Source of the DNA: Pseudomonas gingeri
Lineage (GTDB): Bacteria; Pseudomonadota; Gammaproteobacteria; Pseudomonadales; Pseudomonadaceae
Reading direction: 5' to 3'
DNA: 64,000 nucleotides
Assembly (NCBI RefSeq): GCF_013385635.1
Contig: NZ_JACAPR010000032.1
Location: 62,001-126,000 of the forward strand
Under the pieces are notes generated by a model. It searched no databases. It had not been told where the DNA came from and saw only the letters and a list, made by a program, of their open reading frames with translations. Shown here piece by piece: positions 52,054 to 60,592 of the stretch. The number at the start of each line of letters is the position of its first letter. Positions within the stretch are counted from its first letter, which is position 1. Position numbers and translations under genes: made by a program.

Positions 52054-53529
52054 TCAACTGCCGAGCATCTTCGAGGCGATCCAGAACAACCCGGCGGACA
52101 ACGCCACGGTCGCCGGCAGGGTCAGCACCCAGGCCAACAGGATGGTCTTGATCGTGCTGCTCTGCAGGCCGCTCTTGTTCGCCAGCATGGTGCCAGCGAC
52201 ACCCGACGACAGCACGTGAGTGGTCGAGACCGGCAGGGCAAAGATGTTCGCCAGGCCGATCATGCAGGCGGTGGTGATCTGTGCCGACATGCCCTGGGCA
52301 TAGGTCATGCCCTGTTTGCCGATCTTCTCGCCGATAGTCAGTACCACCCGCTTCCAGCCGACCATGGTGCCCAGGCCGAGAGCCAGCGCCACTGCCAGAA
52401 TCACCCAGAACGGCGCGTATTCGGTGGTGGTGGTCAGGTCCTTGCGCAGCTTCTCCAGGTCCGCCTTCTCACGCGCGTCCAGGCCCGGCAACTTGCCGAC
52501 TTTCTTCGCCGTGTCATCCAGGCAGAGCAGGTAACGACGTACTTCGATGCGCTTTTCCGGCGACAGCGAATGGTAGTCGGTTACACCCTTGAGGTTGTTC
52601 AGCAGGGCGGCGATGGTCGGCTCGGTCTGCTGCGGGTTGCAGCGGAACTTGCCTGGCAAGTCGTCCTGCACGCTTTTGCCCAGGGCCAGGAACTCGCTCA
52701 GGGTGGCGTTGTTGCGCTGGTAGAACTGGCTCAGGTGCAGGGTCGCGTCACGGGTACGCTCGATCTGGTAGGTGGTGGTGCTCAGGTCGAGGACGAACTG
52801 CGCGGGGACGATACCGATCAACACCAGCATGATCAGGCCGATACCTTTCTGGCCATCGTTGGAACCGTGCACGAAACTCACGGCCATCGCGGAAATCACC
52901 AGTACCAGGCGGTTCCAGAACGGCGGATGCTTCTTGTCGTCGATCTTGCGACGCTGGTCCGGGGTCTTGTGCATCTTCGACAGCGGACGCCACCACTTCA
53001 GGCCCACCAGCACCAGGCCGGCGACCAGCATGCCGGCCAGCGGCGAGAACACCAGCGAGGCACCGATGTCGATCGCCTTCTGCCAGTTGACCCCATCGCC
53101 CAGCGGGATGTCGTTGAGCAAGGCGTTGGCCAGGCCGACACCGAGGATCGAGCCGATCAGGGTGTGGGAACTCGACGCCGGGATGCCGAAGTACCAGGTA
53201 CCCAGGTTCCAGGTGATGGCCGCGGCCAGCAGCGAGAACACCATGGCCAGGCCATGGCCGGTATTGACGTTGATCAGCAACTCCACCGGCAGCAGGTGCA
53301 CGATGGCATAGGCTACGCCCACACCGCCGAGCAATACGCCGAAGAAGTTGAATACACCGGAAAAGAACACCGCGAGATGAGGCGGCATGGCTTTGGTGTA
53401 GATCACGGTGGCCACCGCGTTGGCGGTGTCATGAAAGCCGTTGATGAACTCGAAGCTGAGGACAAACGCCAGCGCGAGCAGCAGGCTCACAAGCACCCAG
53501 GCATCCAGTCCGCTGAATAAATCGATCAT
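52054..53529 (-). CDS. pit: Inorganic phosphate transporter, PiT family
   Basis: 491 residues with ten or more helices. The two PiT signature repeats are seen: FINGFHDTANAVATVIYTKAM (N-terminal) and VHGSNDGQKGIG (C-terminal half), plus PASSSHTLIGS and LPVSTTHVLSSGVAG. The central hydrophilic loop (about residues 270-370) is long, as in bacterial PitA. It imports metal-phosphate with protons in the inner membrane. Its own terminator follows. Confidence 0.95.
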   Translation of the reverse strand: MIDLFSGLDAWVLVSLLLALAFVLSFEFINGFHDTANAVATVIYTKAMPPHLAVFFSGVFNFFGVLLGGVGVAYAIVHLLPVELLINVNTGHGLAMVFSLLAAAITWNLGTWYFGIPASSSHTLIGSILGVGLANALLNDIPLGDGVNWQKAIDIGASLVFSPLAGMLVAGLVLVGLKWWRPLSKMHKTPDQRRKIDDKKHPPFWNRLVLVISAMAVSFVHGSNDGQKGIGLIMLVLIGIVPAQFVLDLSTTTYQIERTRDATLHLSQFYQRNNATLSEFLALGKSVQDDLPGKFRCNPQQTEPTIAALLNNLKGVTDYHSLSPEKRIEVRRYLLCLDDTAKKVGKLPGLDAREKADLEKLRKDLTTTTEYAPFWVILAVALALGLGTMVGWKRVVLTIGEKIGKQGMTYAQGMSAQITTACMIGLANIFALPVSTTHVLSSGVAGTMLANKSGLQSSTIKTILLAWVLTLPATVALSAGLFWIASKMLGS

Positions 53530-53917
53530 GAAGGTTTTGTGACCCGGTCGTAAGGGGGCGCGATTATGCCAGAAAAGACCGATAATCGAATCACTAGCTG
53601 CTCACCGGTAACATTCTTCAATGAAAAAAAATGTAGGAAAGCGTTAAACCCAAGGGTTTTCGGGTGTTTGCCAAGCATCTGATTTCGTTGGAAATGCTCA
53701 ATGAACACAAGGTTTCAGCGAGGAAATGAACGGCCGAAACAGATGTGCGAAATTTCTGCGTGAGGGCCTGCCGGGCGTCATTCAGCCCGATGGGGTATTC
53801 GGGGTCCGGGGCTCGGCGCGGGTAGCGCAAGCCGTTGACGTCCAGAAGCCTGAGGGAGTCCGGATAGGAGGAGCCGGCTGCAAAGGGCAAGCCTCACACG
53901 ATTCAAAACCGCCGCAC
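53530..53917. other. Gene-free spacer upstream of pit
   Basis: 388 bases. It should contain the leftward pit promoter near 53540-53660, which is AT-rich. Frames on both strands (for instance 53618-53890 on minus) give no recognisable protein and overlap each other. No repeat is recognised. Confidence 0.45.
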
Positions 53918-54118
53918 CTAAGGCTCTTCGGCTTTGAGTTCCTTTTCCATTTTTTGCAGTTCCTGGGTAAATGCCTGGTCCAGGAGGCTGGCTCGTTTGC
54001 GCCAGGGTTTGCGTTCTGGTTCGGGTTGCGCGGCGTAGGTGGTAATTTCCCCGCCGTAAACATCCTTGTAACGTTGCTCCTGGCGCTCAAGTTCCGCGCG
54101 CAGTTCGTCTTTCGTCAC
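53918..54118 (-). CDS. Small conserved hypothetical protein (66 residues)
   Basis: From GTG 54118: an acidic/glutamine helix (TKDELRAELERQEQRYKDVYGG), then TTYAAQPEPERKPWRKRASLLDQAFTQELQ and a charged end. It is mostly helical and hydrophilic, with no known domain. The open frame extends to 54325, but the upstream part is AT-rich and does not look coding. An AGGTAAC sequence lies upstream of the GTG. Confidence 0.55.
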   Translation of the reverse strand: MTKDELRAELERQEQRYKDVYGGEITTYAAQPEPERKPWRKRASLLDQAFTQELQKMEKELKAEEP

Positions 54119-54631
54119 AGTGTTACCTAATTTGAGTTGATAAGGTTTTCCGGCGATACGTAATACGGGAGTTCGATGAAGTCCGGTGGCGTATCGGAAC
54201 GGTTTAATCCCGGCTTGAGAGCCATGCTCTCGCAGCCACGACGGAACCAGACGGTTCGAATGTCGTATGGGGAGTATAGCTGCCGGTTTGAATAATACTA
54301 TCGCGAAGAGGGGATGGCCCGTCAACTTTGTCCGTGGGTTTTGTTGCGTAGGAGTTATGAACTGTAACTTGAGGACTTGGCCGGATACTGCCTGTTTTTT
54401 GGCGGCAAATTATCACTGCAAGTTTTGCGCGGTGAGCGCTAATTGCAAATGGAAGACCTGTTCTATATTGGCGGCAATGTCATGTATAGACGATTCGCCG
54501 CAAGTCGGGAAAACGGCCTCACTTCGTGGGTAAGGCCGTGCCGGTGGATTTTCCGGTGGGTACCTGACCAGTATCCCGGAAAACCACCTGATGGCAGGAC
54601 AACGTTATAAGCTTCGGGCACCGGGGGTCAA
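54119..54631. other. AT-rich gene-free region before pcaR
   Basis: About 510 bases, distinctly less GC-rich than the flanks from 54240 to 54500. No convincing gene; a frame at 54267-54533 has odd cysteine-rich content and no ribosome site. An imperfect inverted repeat (GGTGGATTTTCCGG at about 54543 and CCCGGAAAACCACC at about 54575) and a GGCCTCAC/GTAAGGCC dyad near 54514 are seen. It may be a remnant of foreign DNA. Confidence 0.4.
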
Positions 54632-54665
54632 TTGCGATTATCGGGCGAGCGTTCGATAATCGCAC
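54632..54665 (+). promoter_or_regulatory. PcaR operator pair upstream of pcaR
   Basis: GTTCGATAATCGCAC at 54651-54665 is identical to the PcaR box known from P. putida (recalled). An inverted partial copy TTGCGATTATCGGGC (54632-54646, 12 of 15 against the reverse complement) precedes it. Likely autoregulation. Confidence 0.8.
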
Positions 54666-54744
54666 AATGTCGGGCCTGGCCCGCTTGTCTATCAGGCTGA
54701 CGTCGGCCTGTAATAGTCGCTGACCGCGTGAACAAGGACCCGGA

Positions 54745-55587
54745 ATGAACGACCCACTGCGCACTGCCTTCAACTCCGTGGCGCCGCCTATCGTCGCCTC
54801 GCCCGCCAAGCGGATCCAGGCCTTTACCGGCGATCCGGACTTCATGACCTCGCTGGCCCGGGGCCTGGCGGTGGTGCAGGCGTTCCAGGAGCGCAAGCGA
54901 CACCTGACCATCGCGCAGATCAGCCATCGCACGGAAATTCCCCGGGCGGCCGTGCGCCGTTGCCTGCACACGCTGATCAAGCTCGGCTATGCCACCACCG
55001 ACGGGCGTACCTATTCGCTGTTGCCCAAAGTCCTGACCCTGGGCCATGCCTATCTGTCCTCGACGCCGCTGGCGGTATCGGCCCAACCTTATCTGGACCG
55101 CATGAGCGAGCAACTCCACGAGGCCTGCAACATGGCTACCCTCGAGGGCGAGGACATCCTCTATATCGCCCGTTCGGCCACGACCCAGCGGCTGATCTCG
55201 GTGGATCTTTCCGTGGGCGGGCGGCTGCCGGCCTATTGCACTTCCATGGGGCGGATCCTGCTGGCCGCGCTGGACGATGCATCGCTGCAGGAATACCTCG
55301 ACCATGCCGACCTGCAAGCCAAGACCAGCCGGACCCTGCACACGCCCGAAGCCTTGCTCGAATGCCTGCAGCAGGTGCGCCAGCAAGGCTGGTGCATCGT
55401 CGATCAGGAACTGGAGCAGGGCCTGCGCTCGATTGCCGTGCCGGTCTATGACGCCTCGGGCCAGGTGCTCGCGGCCTTGAACGTGAGCACCCATGCCGGG
55501 CGCGTCAGCCGCAGCGAACTGGAACAGCGCTTCTTGCCGAGCATGCTCGCTGCCAGTCGTGATCTCAGCGCCCAACTGTTTGCCTGA
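54745..55587 (+). CDS. pcaR: IclR-family regulator PcaR of the beta-ketoadipate pathway
   Basis: 280 residues. N-terminal helix-turn-helix with SLARGLAVVQAFQERKRHLTIAQISHRTEIPRAAVRRCLHTL, then the IclR effector domain (SVGGRLPAYCTSMGRILLAAL, QGWCIVDQELEQGLRSIAVPVYD, ALNVSTHAGRVS). PcaR senses beta-ketoadipate and activates pca transport and degradation genes. A PcaR-box pair lies upstream, and the cluster downstream is its regulon. Confidence 0.95.
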   Translation: MNDPLRTAFNSVAPPIVASPAKRIQAFTGDPDFMTSLARGLAVVQAFQERKRHLTIAQISHRTEIPRAAVRRCLHTLIKLGYATTDGRTYSLLPKVLTLGHAYLSSTPLAVSAQPYLDRMSEQLHEACNMATLEGEDILYIARSATTQRLISVDLSVGGRLPAYCTSMGRILLAALDDASLQEYLDHADLQAKTSRTLHTPEALLECLQQVRQQGWCIVDQELEQGLRSIAVPVYDASGQVLAALNVSTHAGRVSRSELEQRFLPSMLAASRDLSAQLFA

Positions 55588-55606
55588 ATGTTTTAGCGGT
55601 TTGATT

Positions 55607-55660
55607 GATCGTTCCCACGCTCCGGCGTGGGAATGCCTCTCTGGACGCTCCGCGTCCGCT
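55607..55660. repeat. Truncated copy of the GATCGTTCCCACGC repeat joined to a REP half
   Basis: Begins exactly at the GATCGTTCCCACGC end and breaks off after GACGCTCCGCGTCCGCTTC; a REP half (AAGCTTCGCTGGCAGCTCAGGCTCCTACAG, 55665-55694) follows at once. It suggests REP insertion or deletion inside a former full copy. Confidence 0.75.
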
Positions 55661-55722
55661 TCAAAAGCTTCGCTGGCAGCTCAGGCTCCTACAGGGTGAC
55701 TGATCGACACTGCGGCAAAGCC

Positions 55723-55756
55723 GTTCGATAACCGCCCAGAGTTGCGTTTATCGAAT
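55723..55756 (+). promoter_or_regulatory. PcaR-like operator pair upstream of pcaK
   Basis: GTTCGATAACCGCCC (55723-55737, 13 of 15 to the PcaR box) followed by TTGCGTTTATCGAAT (55742-55756, 12 of 15 to its reverse complement). They lie about 265 bases before the pcaK start, so a long leader is implied or a second promoter lies closer. Confidence 0.65.
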
Positions 55757-56020
55757 TGCGCTGTTTTACGTCGCTCATTAATGTCGCGGCAGCGTCCTGA
55801 TTCGACGAGCCCGCGGGCCTCGACTCGATGACCGCCCAATAATAATGACGAGGCCATCCCGCCATGAGCAGTCCCTTCGCTAGCCCTCTCTGCAAAATCT
55901 CTCTCTCACGGTTGTCGTTTACCCTGAAACGGCTCGCCTGACCGTTATTCGCTCTGTTCAACGTCCGCTGGCCCTCGGTCAGCGCCTGTGCGTCTGCGCG
56001 TTTGTGTGGAAATAAAAACA

Positions 56021-57367
56021 ATGAACCAGCCTCAATCCGCTGTCGGTCACTGCCTTGATGTGCAGTCCTTTATCAATGATCAACCGCTGTCGCGTTACCA
56101 GTGGCGGGTGGTGATCCTGTGTTTCCTGATTGTCTTCCTCGATGGCCTGGACACCGCGGCCATGGGTTTTATCGCCCCGGCGCTGTCCCAGGACTGGGGT
56201 ATCGACCGCGCCAGTCTCGGTCCGGTCATGAGCGCGGCACTGATCGGGATGGTCTTCGGTGCCCTCGGTTCCGGTCCGCTGGCCGACCGCTTCGGACGCA
56301 AGGTGGTACTGGTGGGCGCGGTCCTTTTGTTCGGTGCCTTCAGCCTGGCTTCGGCCTACAGCAGTAACGTCGACCAACTACTGGTCCTGCGTTTCCTCAC
56401 CGGCCTGGGCCTGGGGGCCGGCATGCCGAACGCCACCACGCTGCTGTCCGAGTACACCCCGGAGCGTCACAAGTCGTTGCTGGTGACCAGTATGTTCTGT
56501 GGTTTCAACCTGGGCATGGCCGGCGGCGGTTTTGTTTCGGCCAAGCTGATCCCGGCTTTCGGCTGGCACAGTCTGTTGCTGATCGGTGGATTGTTGCCGC
56601 TGATCCTGGCCGTGGTATTGCTGCTCTGGTTGCCGGAGTCGGCGCGTTACCTGGTGGTACGCAACCGTGGCACGGACAAGGTGCGCAAGGCCCTGGCACC
56701 GATCGCTCCCGAACGGGTCGCCGGGGCGGCGAGCTTCAGTGTTCCGGAGCAGAAGACGGTCAAGGCACGCAACGTCCTGGCGGTGATCTTTTCCGGCACC
56801 TACAGCGCCGGCACCCTGTTGTTGTGGCTGATCTATTTCATGGGGCTGGTGATCGTCTACCTGCTGACCAGCTGGCTGCCGACGCTGATGCGTGACAGCG
56901 GCGCGAGCATGGAGCAGGCCGCCTTTATCGGCGCCTTGTTCCAGTTTGGCGGGGTGCTGAGCGCGGTGGGCGTCGGTTGGGCAATGGACCGGTTCAACCC
57001 GCACAAGGTGATCGGCAGTTTCTACCTGCTGGCCGGGATCTTTGCCTACGCGGTCGGCCAGAGCCTGGGCCATATCGCCTTGCTCGGGACCCTGGTATTG
57101 GCGGCAGGCATGTGCGTGAACGGTGCGCAGTCGGCGATGCCGTCGCTGGCGGCGCGTTTCTATCCGACCCAGGGACGGGCCACCGGTGTTTCCTGGATGC
57201 TGGGAATCGGCCGTTTCGGTGCGATCCTCGGCGCCTGGATGGGCGCTACCTTGTTGGGCATGGGCTGGAACTTCGAGCAGGTGCTGACGGTGCTGGTAGT
57301 ACCGGCGGCCTTGGCGACGGCGGGAGTATTGATCAAGGGGCGGGTCAGTCACGCCGATGCGACCTGA
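56021..57367 (+). CDS. pcaK: 4-hydroxybenzoate/protocatechuate MFS transporter PcaK
   Basis: 448 residues, the same length as P. putida PcaK. Twelve helices; the aromatic acid/H+ symport marks are present: FLDGLDTAAMGFIAPALSQDWGI, GPLADRFGRKVVL, LTGLGLGAGMPNATTLLSEY. It takes up aromatic acids and supports chemotaxis to them. The ATG at 56021 begins MNQPQSAVGH. The frame opens a few codons earlier but there is no better start. Confidence 0.95.
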   Translation: MNQPQSAVGHCLDVQSFINDQPLSRYQWRVVILCFLIVFLDGLDTAAMGFIAPALSQDWGIDRASLGPVMSAALIGMVFGALGSGPLADRFGRKVVLVGAVLLFGAFSLASAYSSNVDQLLVLRFLTGLGLGAGMPNATTLLSEYTPERHKSLLVTSMFCGFNLGMAGGGFVSAKLIPAFGWHSLLLIGGLLPLILAVVLLLWLPESARYLVVRNRGTDKVRKALAPIAPERVAGAASFSVPEQKTVKARNVLAVIFSGTYSAGTLLLWLIYFMGLVIVYLLTSWLPTLMRDSGASMEQAAFIGALFQFGGVLSAVGVGWAMDRFNPHKVIGSFYLLAGIFAYAVGQSLGHIALLGTLVLAAGMCVNGAQSAMPSLAARFYPTQGRATGVSWMLGIGRFGAILGAWMGATLLGMGWNFEQVLTVLVVPAALATAGVLIKGRVSHADAT

Positions 57368-57418
57368 GGATCGGTGATGCTGGCGGGCTACCTGCAAACG
57401 GTAGCCTGCAAACAATCG

Positions 57419-57453
57419 GTTCGATAATCGAACACTTAGTCGATTATCGGATT
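57419..57453 (+). promoter_or_regulatory. PcaR operator pair upstream of pcaI
   Basis: GTTCGATAATCGAAC (57419-57433, 14 of 15 to the PcaR box) followed by an inverted core CGATTATCG (57441-57449). It sits about 100 bases before the pcaI start, in line with activation of pcaIJ by PcaR. Confidence 0.82.
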
Positions 57454-57552
57454 GTTTACGTTCAGGTCCCGACTTAATCTGGTTTCACTCCGGCGCTGAA
57501 CCTCGCGCCTTTTTCTTCCACGCTGGCTTGTTGAAACCGGGAGTCTGCATCC

Positions 57553-58410
57553 ATGGCTGAAATCCTTTCGCTGCATGAAGCGGTGAAGCAGTTCGTCAAC
57601 GACGGTGACACCGTCGCCCTCGAAGGCTTCACCCATCTGATTCCGACTGCGGCAGGTCATGAAATCATTCGTCAGGGCAAGAAAGACCTGACGCTGGTGC
57701 GGATGACCCCGGACCTGATCTACGACCAGTTGATCGGCGCCGGCTGCGCCCGCAAGCTGATCTTCTCCTGGGGCGGCAACCCGGGTGTCGGTTCGCTGCA
57801 CCGCCTGCGCGATGCGGTCGAGAAGCACTGGCCCCATGACCTGGAAATCGAAGAGCACAGCCACGCCGACCTGGCCAACGCCTACGTCGCCGGTGCTTCC
57901 GGCCTGCCGTTCGCGGTGTTGCGTGCCTACGCCGGCTCCGACCTGCCGAAGGTCAATCCGCTGATCAAGAGCGTGACCTGTCCGTTCACTGGTGAAGTGC
58001 TCGCCGCCGTGCCTTCGGTTCGCCCGGATGTCACGGTGATCCACGCGCAGAAAGCCGACCGCAAGGGCAATGTCCTGCTGTGGGGCATTCTCGGGGTGCA
58101 GAAGGAGGCCGCCCTCGCGGCCAAGCGCTGCATCGTCACGGTCGAGGAAATCGTCGATGACCTCAACGCACCGATGAACGCCTGTGTCCTGCCGACCTGG
58201 GCCCTGAGTGCGGTCTGCCACGTACCCGGCGGTGCGCATCCGTCCTATGCCCATGGCTACACCGAACGCGACAACCGTTTCTACCAGGCCTGGGATCCGA
58301 TTGCCCGGGACCGGGACACCTTTACCGCCTGGATCGCCGAATACATCCATGGCACGGCGGACTTCGCCGGGTTCCGGGCCAAGCTGGCCCGTGCGTCGGA
58401 GGTAAAATAA
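57553..58410 (+). CDS. pcaI: 3-oxoadipate CoA-transferase subunit A (PcaI, CatI type)
   Basis: 285 residues. With PcaJ it moves CoA from succinyl-CoA to 3-oxoadipate. The N-terminus AEILSLHEAVKQFVNDGDTVALEGFTHLIPTAAGHEIIRQG and FSWGGNPGVGSLHRL fit the longer CatI-type subunits (about 280 residues, as in P. knackmussii by my recollection), not the short 231-residue PcaI of P. putida. The pcaJ start overlaps its stop by one base (TAATG). Confidence 0.93.
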   Translation: MAEILSLHEAVKQFVNDGDTVALEGFTHLIPTAAGHEIIRQGKKDLTLVRMTPDLIYDQLIGAGCARKLIFSWGGNPGVGSLHRLRDAVEKHWPHDLEIEEHSHADLANAYVAGASGLPFAVLRAYAGSDLPKVNPLIKSVTCPFTGEVLAAVPSVRPDVTVIHAQKADRKGNVLLWGILGVQKEAALAAKRCIVTVEEIVDDLNAPMNACVLPTWALSAVCHVPGGAHPSYAHGYTERDNRFYQAWDPIARDRDTFTAWIAEYIHGTADFAGFRAKLARASEVK

Positions 58411-59189
58411 TGACCTACACCACCAATGAAATGATGACCGTCGCCGCTGCCCGTCGCCTGAAGAACGGCTCGGTCTGCTTTGTCGGCATTGGTCTGCCGT
58501 CCAAGGCCGCCAACCTGGCACGCCTGACTTCCTCGCCGGATGTGGTGCTGATCTACGAGTCCGGCCCGATCGGTGCCAAACCCAGCGTGTTGCCGCTGTC
58601 CATCGGTGACGGTGAACTGGCGGAAACCGCCGACACCGTGGTCCCGACCGGCGAGATCTTCCGCTACTGGCTGCAAGGCGGGCGTATCGACGTCGGTTTC
58701 CTCGGCGCCGCTCAGGTCGACCGTTTCGGCAATATCAACACCACCGTGGTGGGTGATTACTTCTCGCCCAAGGTCCGCCTGCCGGGCGCCGGCGGAGCAC
58801 CGGAGATCGCCGGTTCGGCGAAGAGCGTACTGATCATTCTCAAGCAGTCGGCCCGTTCCTTCGTCGACAAGCTGGACTTCATTACCTCGGTCGGCCATGG
58901 CGAGGGTGGCGATTCGCGCAAGCGTCTCGGCCTGCCGGGTGCCGGTCCGGTGGGCATCATCACCGACCTGTGCATCATGGAGCCGGAAGCGCAAAGCAAC
59001 GAGTTTGTCGTCACCGCCCTGCATCCGGGCGTGACCCGCGAGCAGGTGATCGCCGCCACTGGCTGGCCCGTGCGTTTCGCCGAGCAGGTGGAGAGCACCG
59101 CGGTGCCGACCGAAACCGAACTGGCCGCCTTGCGTGATCTGGAAGCCCGCACCGCCGCTGCCCATGGCCAAGCCCCCGGAGAAGCCTGA
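58410..59189 (+). CDS. pcaJ: 3-oxoadipate CoA-transferase subunit B (PcaJ, CatJ type)
   Basis: 259 residues. N-terminal FVGIGLPSKAANLARLTSSPDVVLIYESGPIGAKP contains the ExGxxG motif that carries the catalytic glutamate of family I CoA-transferases. AAQVDRFGNINTTVVGDYFSPKVRLPGAGGA and VITDLCIMEP follow. As for subunit A, the length fits CatJ. Starts on the pcaI stop and ends on the pcaF start. Confidence 0.93.
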   Translation: MTYTTNEMMTVAAARRLKNGSVCFVGIGLPSKAANLARLTSSPDVVLIYESGPIGAKPSVLPLSIGDGELAETADTVVPTGEIFRYWLQGGRIDVGFLGAAQVDRFGNINTTVVGDYFSPKVRLPGAGGAPEIAGSAKSVLIILKQSARSFVDKLDFITSVGHGEGGDSRKRLGLPGAGPVGIITDLCIMEPEAQSNEFVVTALHPGVTREQVIAATGWPVRFAEQVESTAVPTETELAALRDLEARTAAAHGQAPGEA

Positions 59190-60391
59190 TGCGCGAAGTC
59201 TTTATCTGTGACGCCATTCGTACGCCTATCGGCCGTTTCGGTGGCGGCCTGGCCGGCGTGCGCGCCGATGACCTGGCGGCCGTGCCGATCAAGGCGCTGA
59301 TGGAACGCAACCCGTCGGTGCACTGGAGCGAGGTCGATGAGGTGTTTCTCGGCTGCGCCAACCAGGCCGGCGAAGACAACCGCAACGTCGCGCGCATGGC
59401 GTTGCTGCTGGCGGGCCTGCCGGAGAGCATTCCGGGGGTGACCCTCAACCGTCTCTGCGCTTCCGGAATGGATGCGATCGGTACCGCGTTCCGGGCCATC
59501 GCCAGTGGCGAGATGGAGCTGGCGATTGCCGGCGGCGTGGAATCCATGTCCCGTGCCCCGTTCGTGATGGGCAAGGCCGATGCGGCGTTTTCCCGCAACA
59601 TGAAGTTGGAAGACACCACCATCGGCTGGCGTTTCATCAACCCGTTGATGAAGGCCCAATACGGTGTCGATGCGATGCCGCAGACCGCCGACAACGTTGC
59701 GGATGACTATCAGGTATCCCGCGCCGACCAGGATGCCTTTGCCCTGCGCAGCCAGCAACGGACGGCGGCGGCCCAGGCCGCCGGTTTCTTCCGCGAGGAA
59801 ATCGTGCCGGTGCGTATCGCCCATAAAAAGGGGGAGACCGTGGTCGAACAGGATGAGCATCCACGGGCCGACACCACTCTGGAAGCACTGGCTCGGCTCA
59901 AGCCGGTCAACGGCGCGGACAAGACCGTCACCGCCGGCAATGCCTCCGGCGTCAACGACGGTGCCGCGGCACTGATTCTGGCGTCCGCCGCGGCGGTGAA
60001 GAAACACGGCCTGACGGCTCGCGCCCGGGTGCTCGGCATGGCCAGCGCCGGTGTCGCGCCACGGGTCATGGGCATCGGCCCGGTGCCGGCGGTGCGCAAG
60101 CTGATCGAGCGCCTGGGCCTGGCGGTCAGCGACTTCGACGTGATCGAGTTGAATGAAGCCTTTGCCAGCCAGGGCCTGGCGGTGCTGCGCGAGTTGGGCA
60201 TCGCCGATGACGCGGCACAGGTCAATCCGAACGGCGGGGCGATTGCCCTCGGCCACCCGTTGGGCATGAGCGGCGCGCGCCTGGTGCTGACGGCGCTCCA
60301 TCAACTGGAAAAGACCGGCGGCAGCAAGGGCCTGGCGACCATGTGCGTTGGCGTCGGGCAGGGGTTGGCGCTGGCGATTGAGCGGGTCTGA
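59189..60391 (+). CDS. pcaF: 3-oxoadipyl-CoA thiolase PcaF
   Basis: 400 residues, the family length. Active-site cysteine in TLNRLCASGMDAIG; base regions NPNGGAIALGHPLGMSGARLV and TMCVGVGQGLAL. It splits 3-oxoadipyl-CoA into succinyl-CoA and acetyl-CoA, the last step of the pathway. Overlaps pcaJ by one base (TGATG), giving a tightly coupled IJF set. Confidence 0.97.
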   Translation: MREVFICDAIRTPIGRFGGGLAGVRADDLAAVPIKALMERNPSVHWSEVDEVFLGCANQAGEDNRNVARMALLLAGLPESIPGVTLNRLCASGMDAIGTAFRAIASGEMELAIAGGVESMSRAPFVMGKADAAFSRNMKLEDTTIGWRFINPLMKAQYGVDAMPQTADNVADDYQVSRADQDAFALRSQQRTAAAQAAGFFREEIVPVRIAHKKGETVVEQDEHPRADTTLEALARLKPVNGADKTVTAGNASGVNDGAAALILASAAAVKKHGLTARARVLGMASAGVAPRVMGIGPVPAVRKLIERLGLAVSDFDVIELNEAFASQGLAVLRELGIADDAAQVNPNGGAIALGHPLGMSGARLVLTALHQLEKTGGSKGLATMCVGVGQGLALAIERV

Positions 60392-60412
60392 TAAAGGTTT
60401 GATCGCTGTAAC

Positions 60413-60511
60413 GGGTGGGAGCCGGCTTGCTGGCAATGGCGTCCTCAGACCGCCAGAAGCTCCGCTGGCAAGCCAGTCTCCTACAGACTCTTGTGGGAGC
60501 CAGCTCCCACA
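60413..60511. repeat. REP cluster between pcaF and pcaT
   Basis: Opposed REP halves GGTGGGAGCCGGCTTGCTGGC (60413-60434) and GCTGGCAAGCCAGTCTCCTAC (60465-60484), then a perfect hairpin TGTGGGAGCCAGCTCCCACA (60492-60511). Located inside the otherwise continuous pca set, it could act as an mRNA boundary. Confidence 0.85.
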
Positions 60512-60592
60512 GGTTTAGCGATTGTTCTTGCGGAACAGGTCTGTTGCAAAGTATGTCTAGACTGCAACTACCCCTCCTACGAGTGAGAGAAC

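Noticed and set aside
53618..53890. 90-codon minus-strand frame upstream of pit
   Set aside because: No family, no ribosome site, overlapped by an equally plausible opposite frame; likely chance.
54267..54533. 88-codon frame in the AT-rich patch before pcaR
   Set aside because: Odd composition (many Cys, Asn), no ribosome site, no family.
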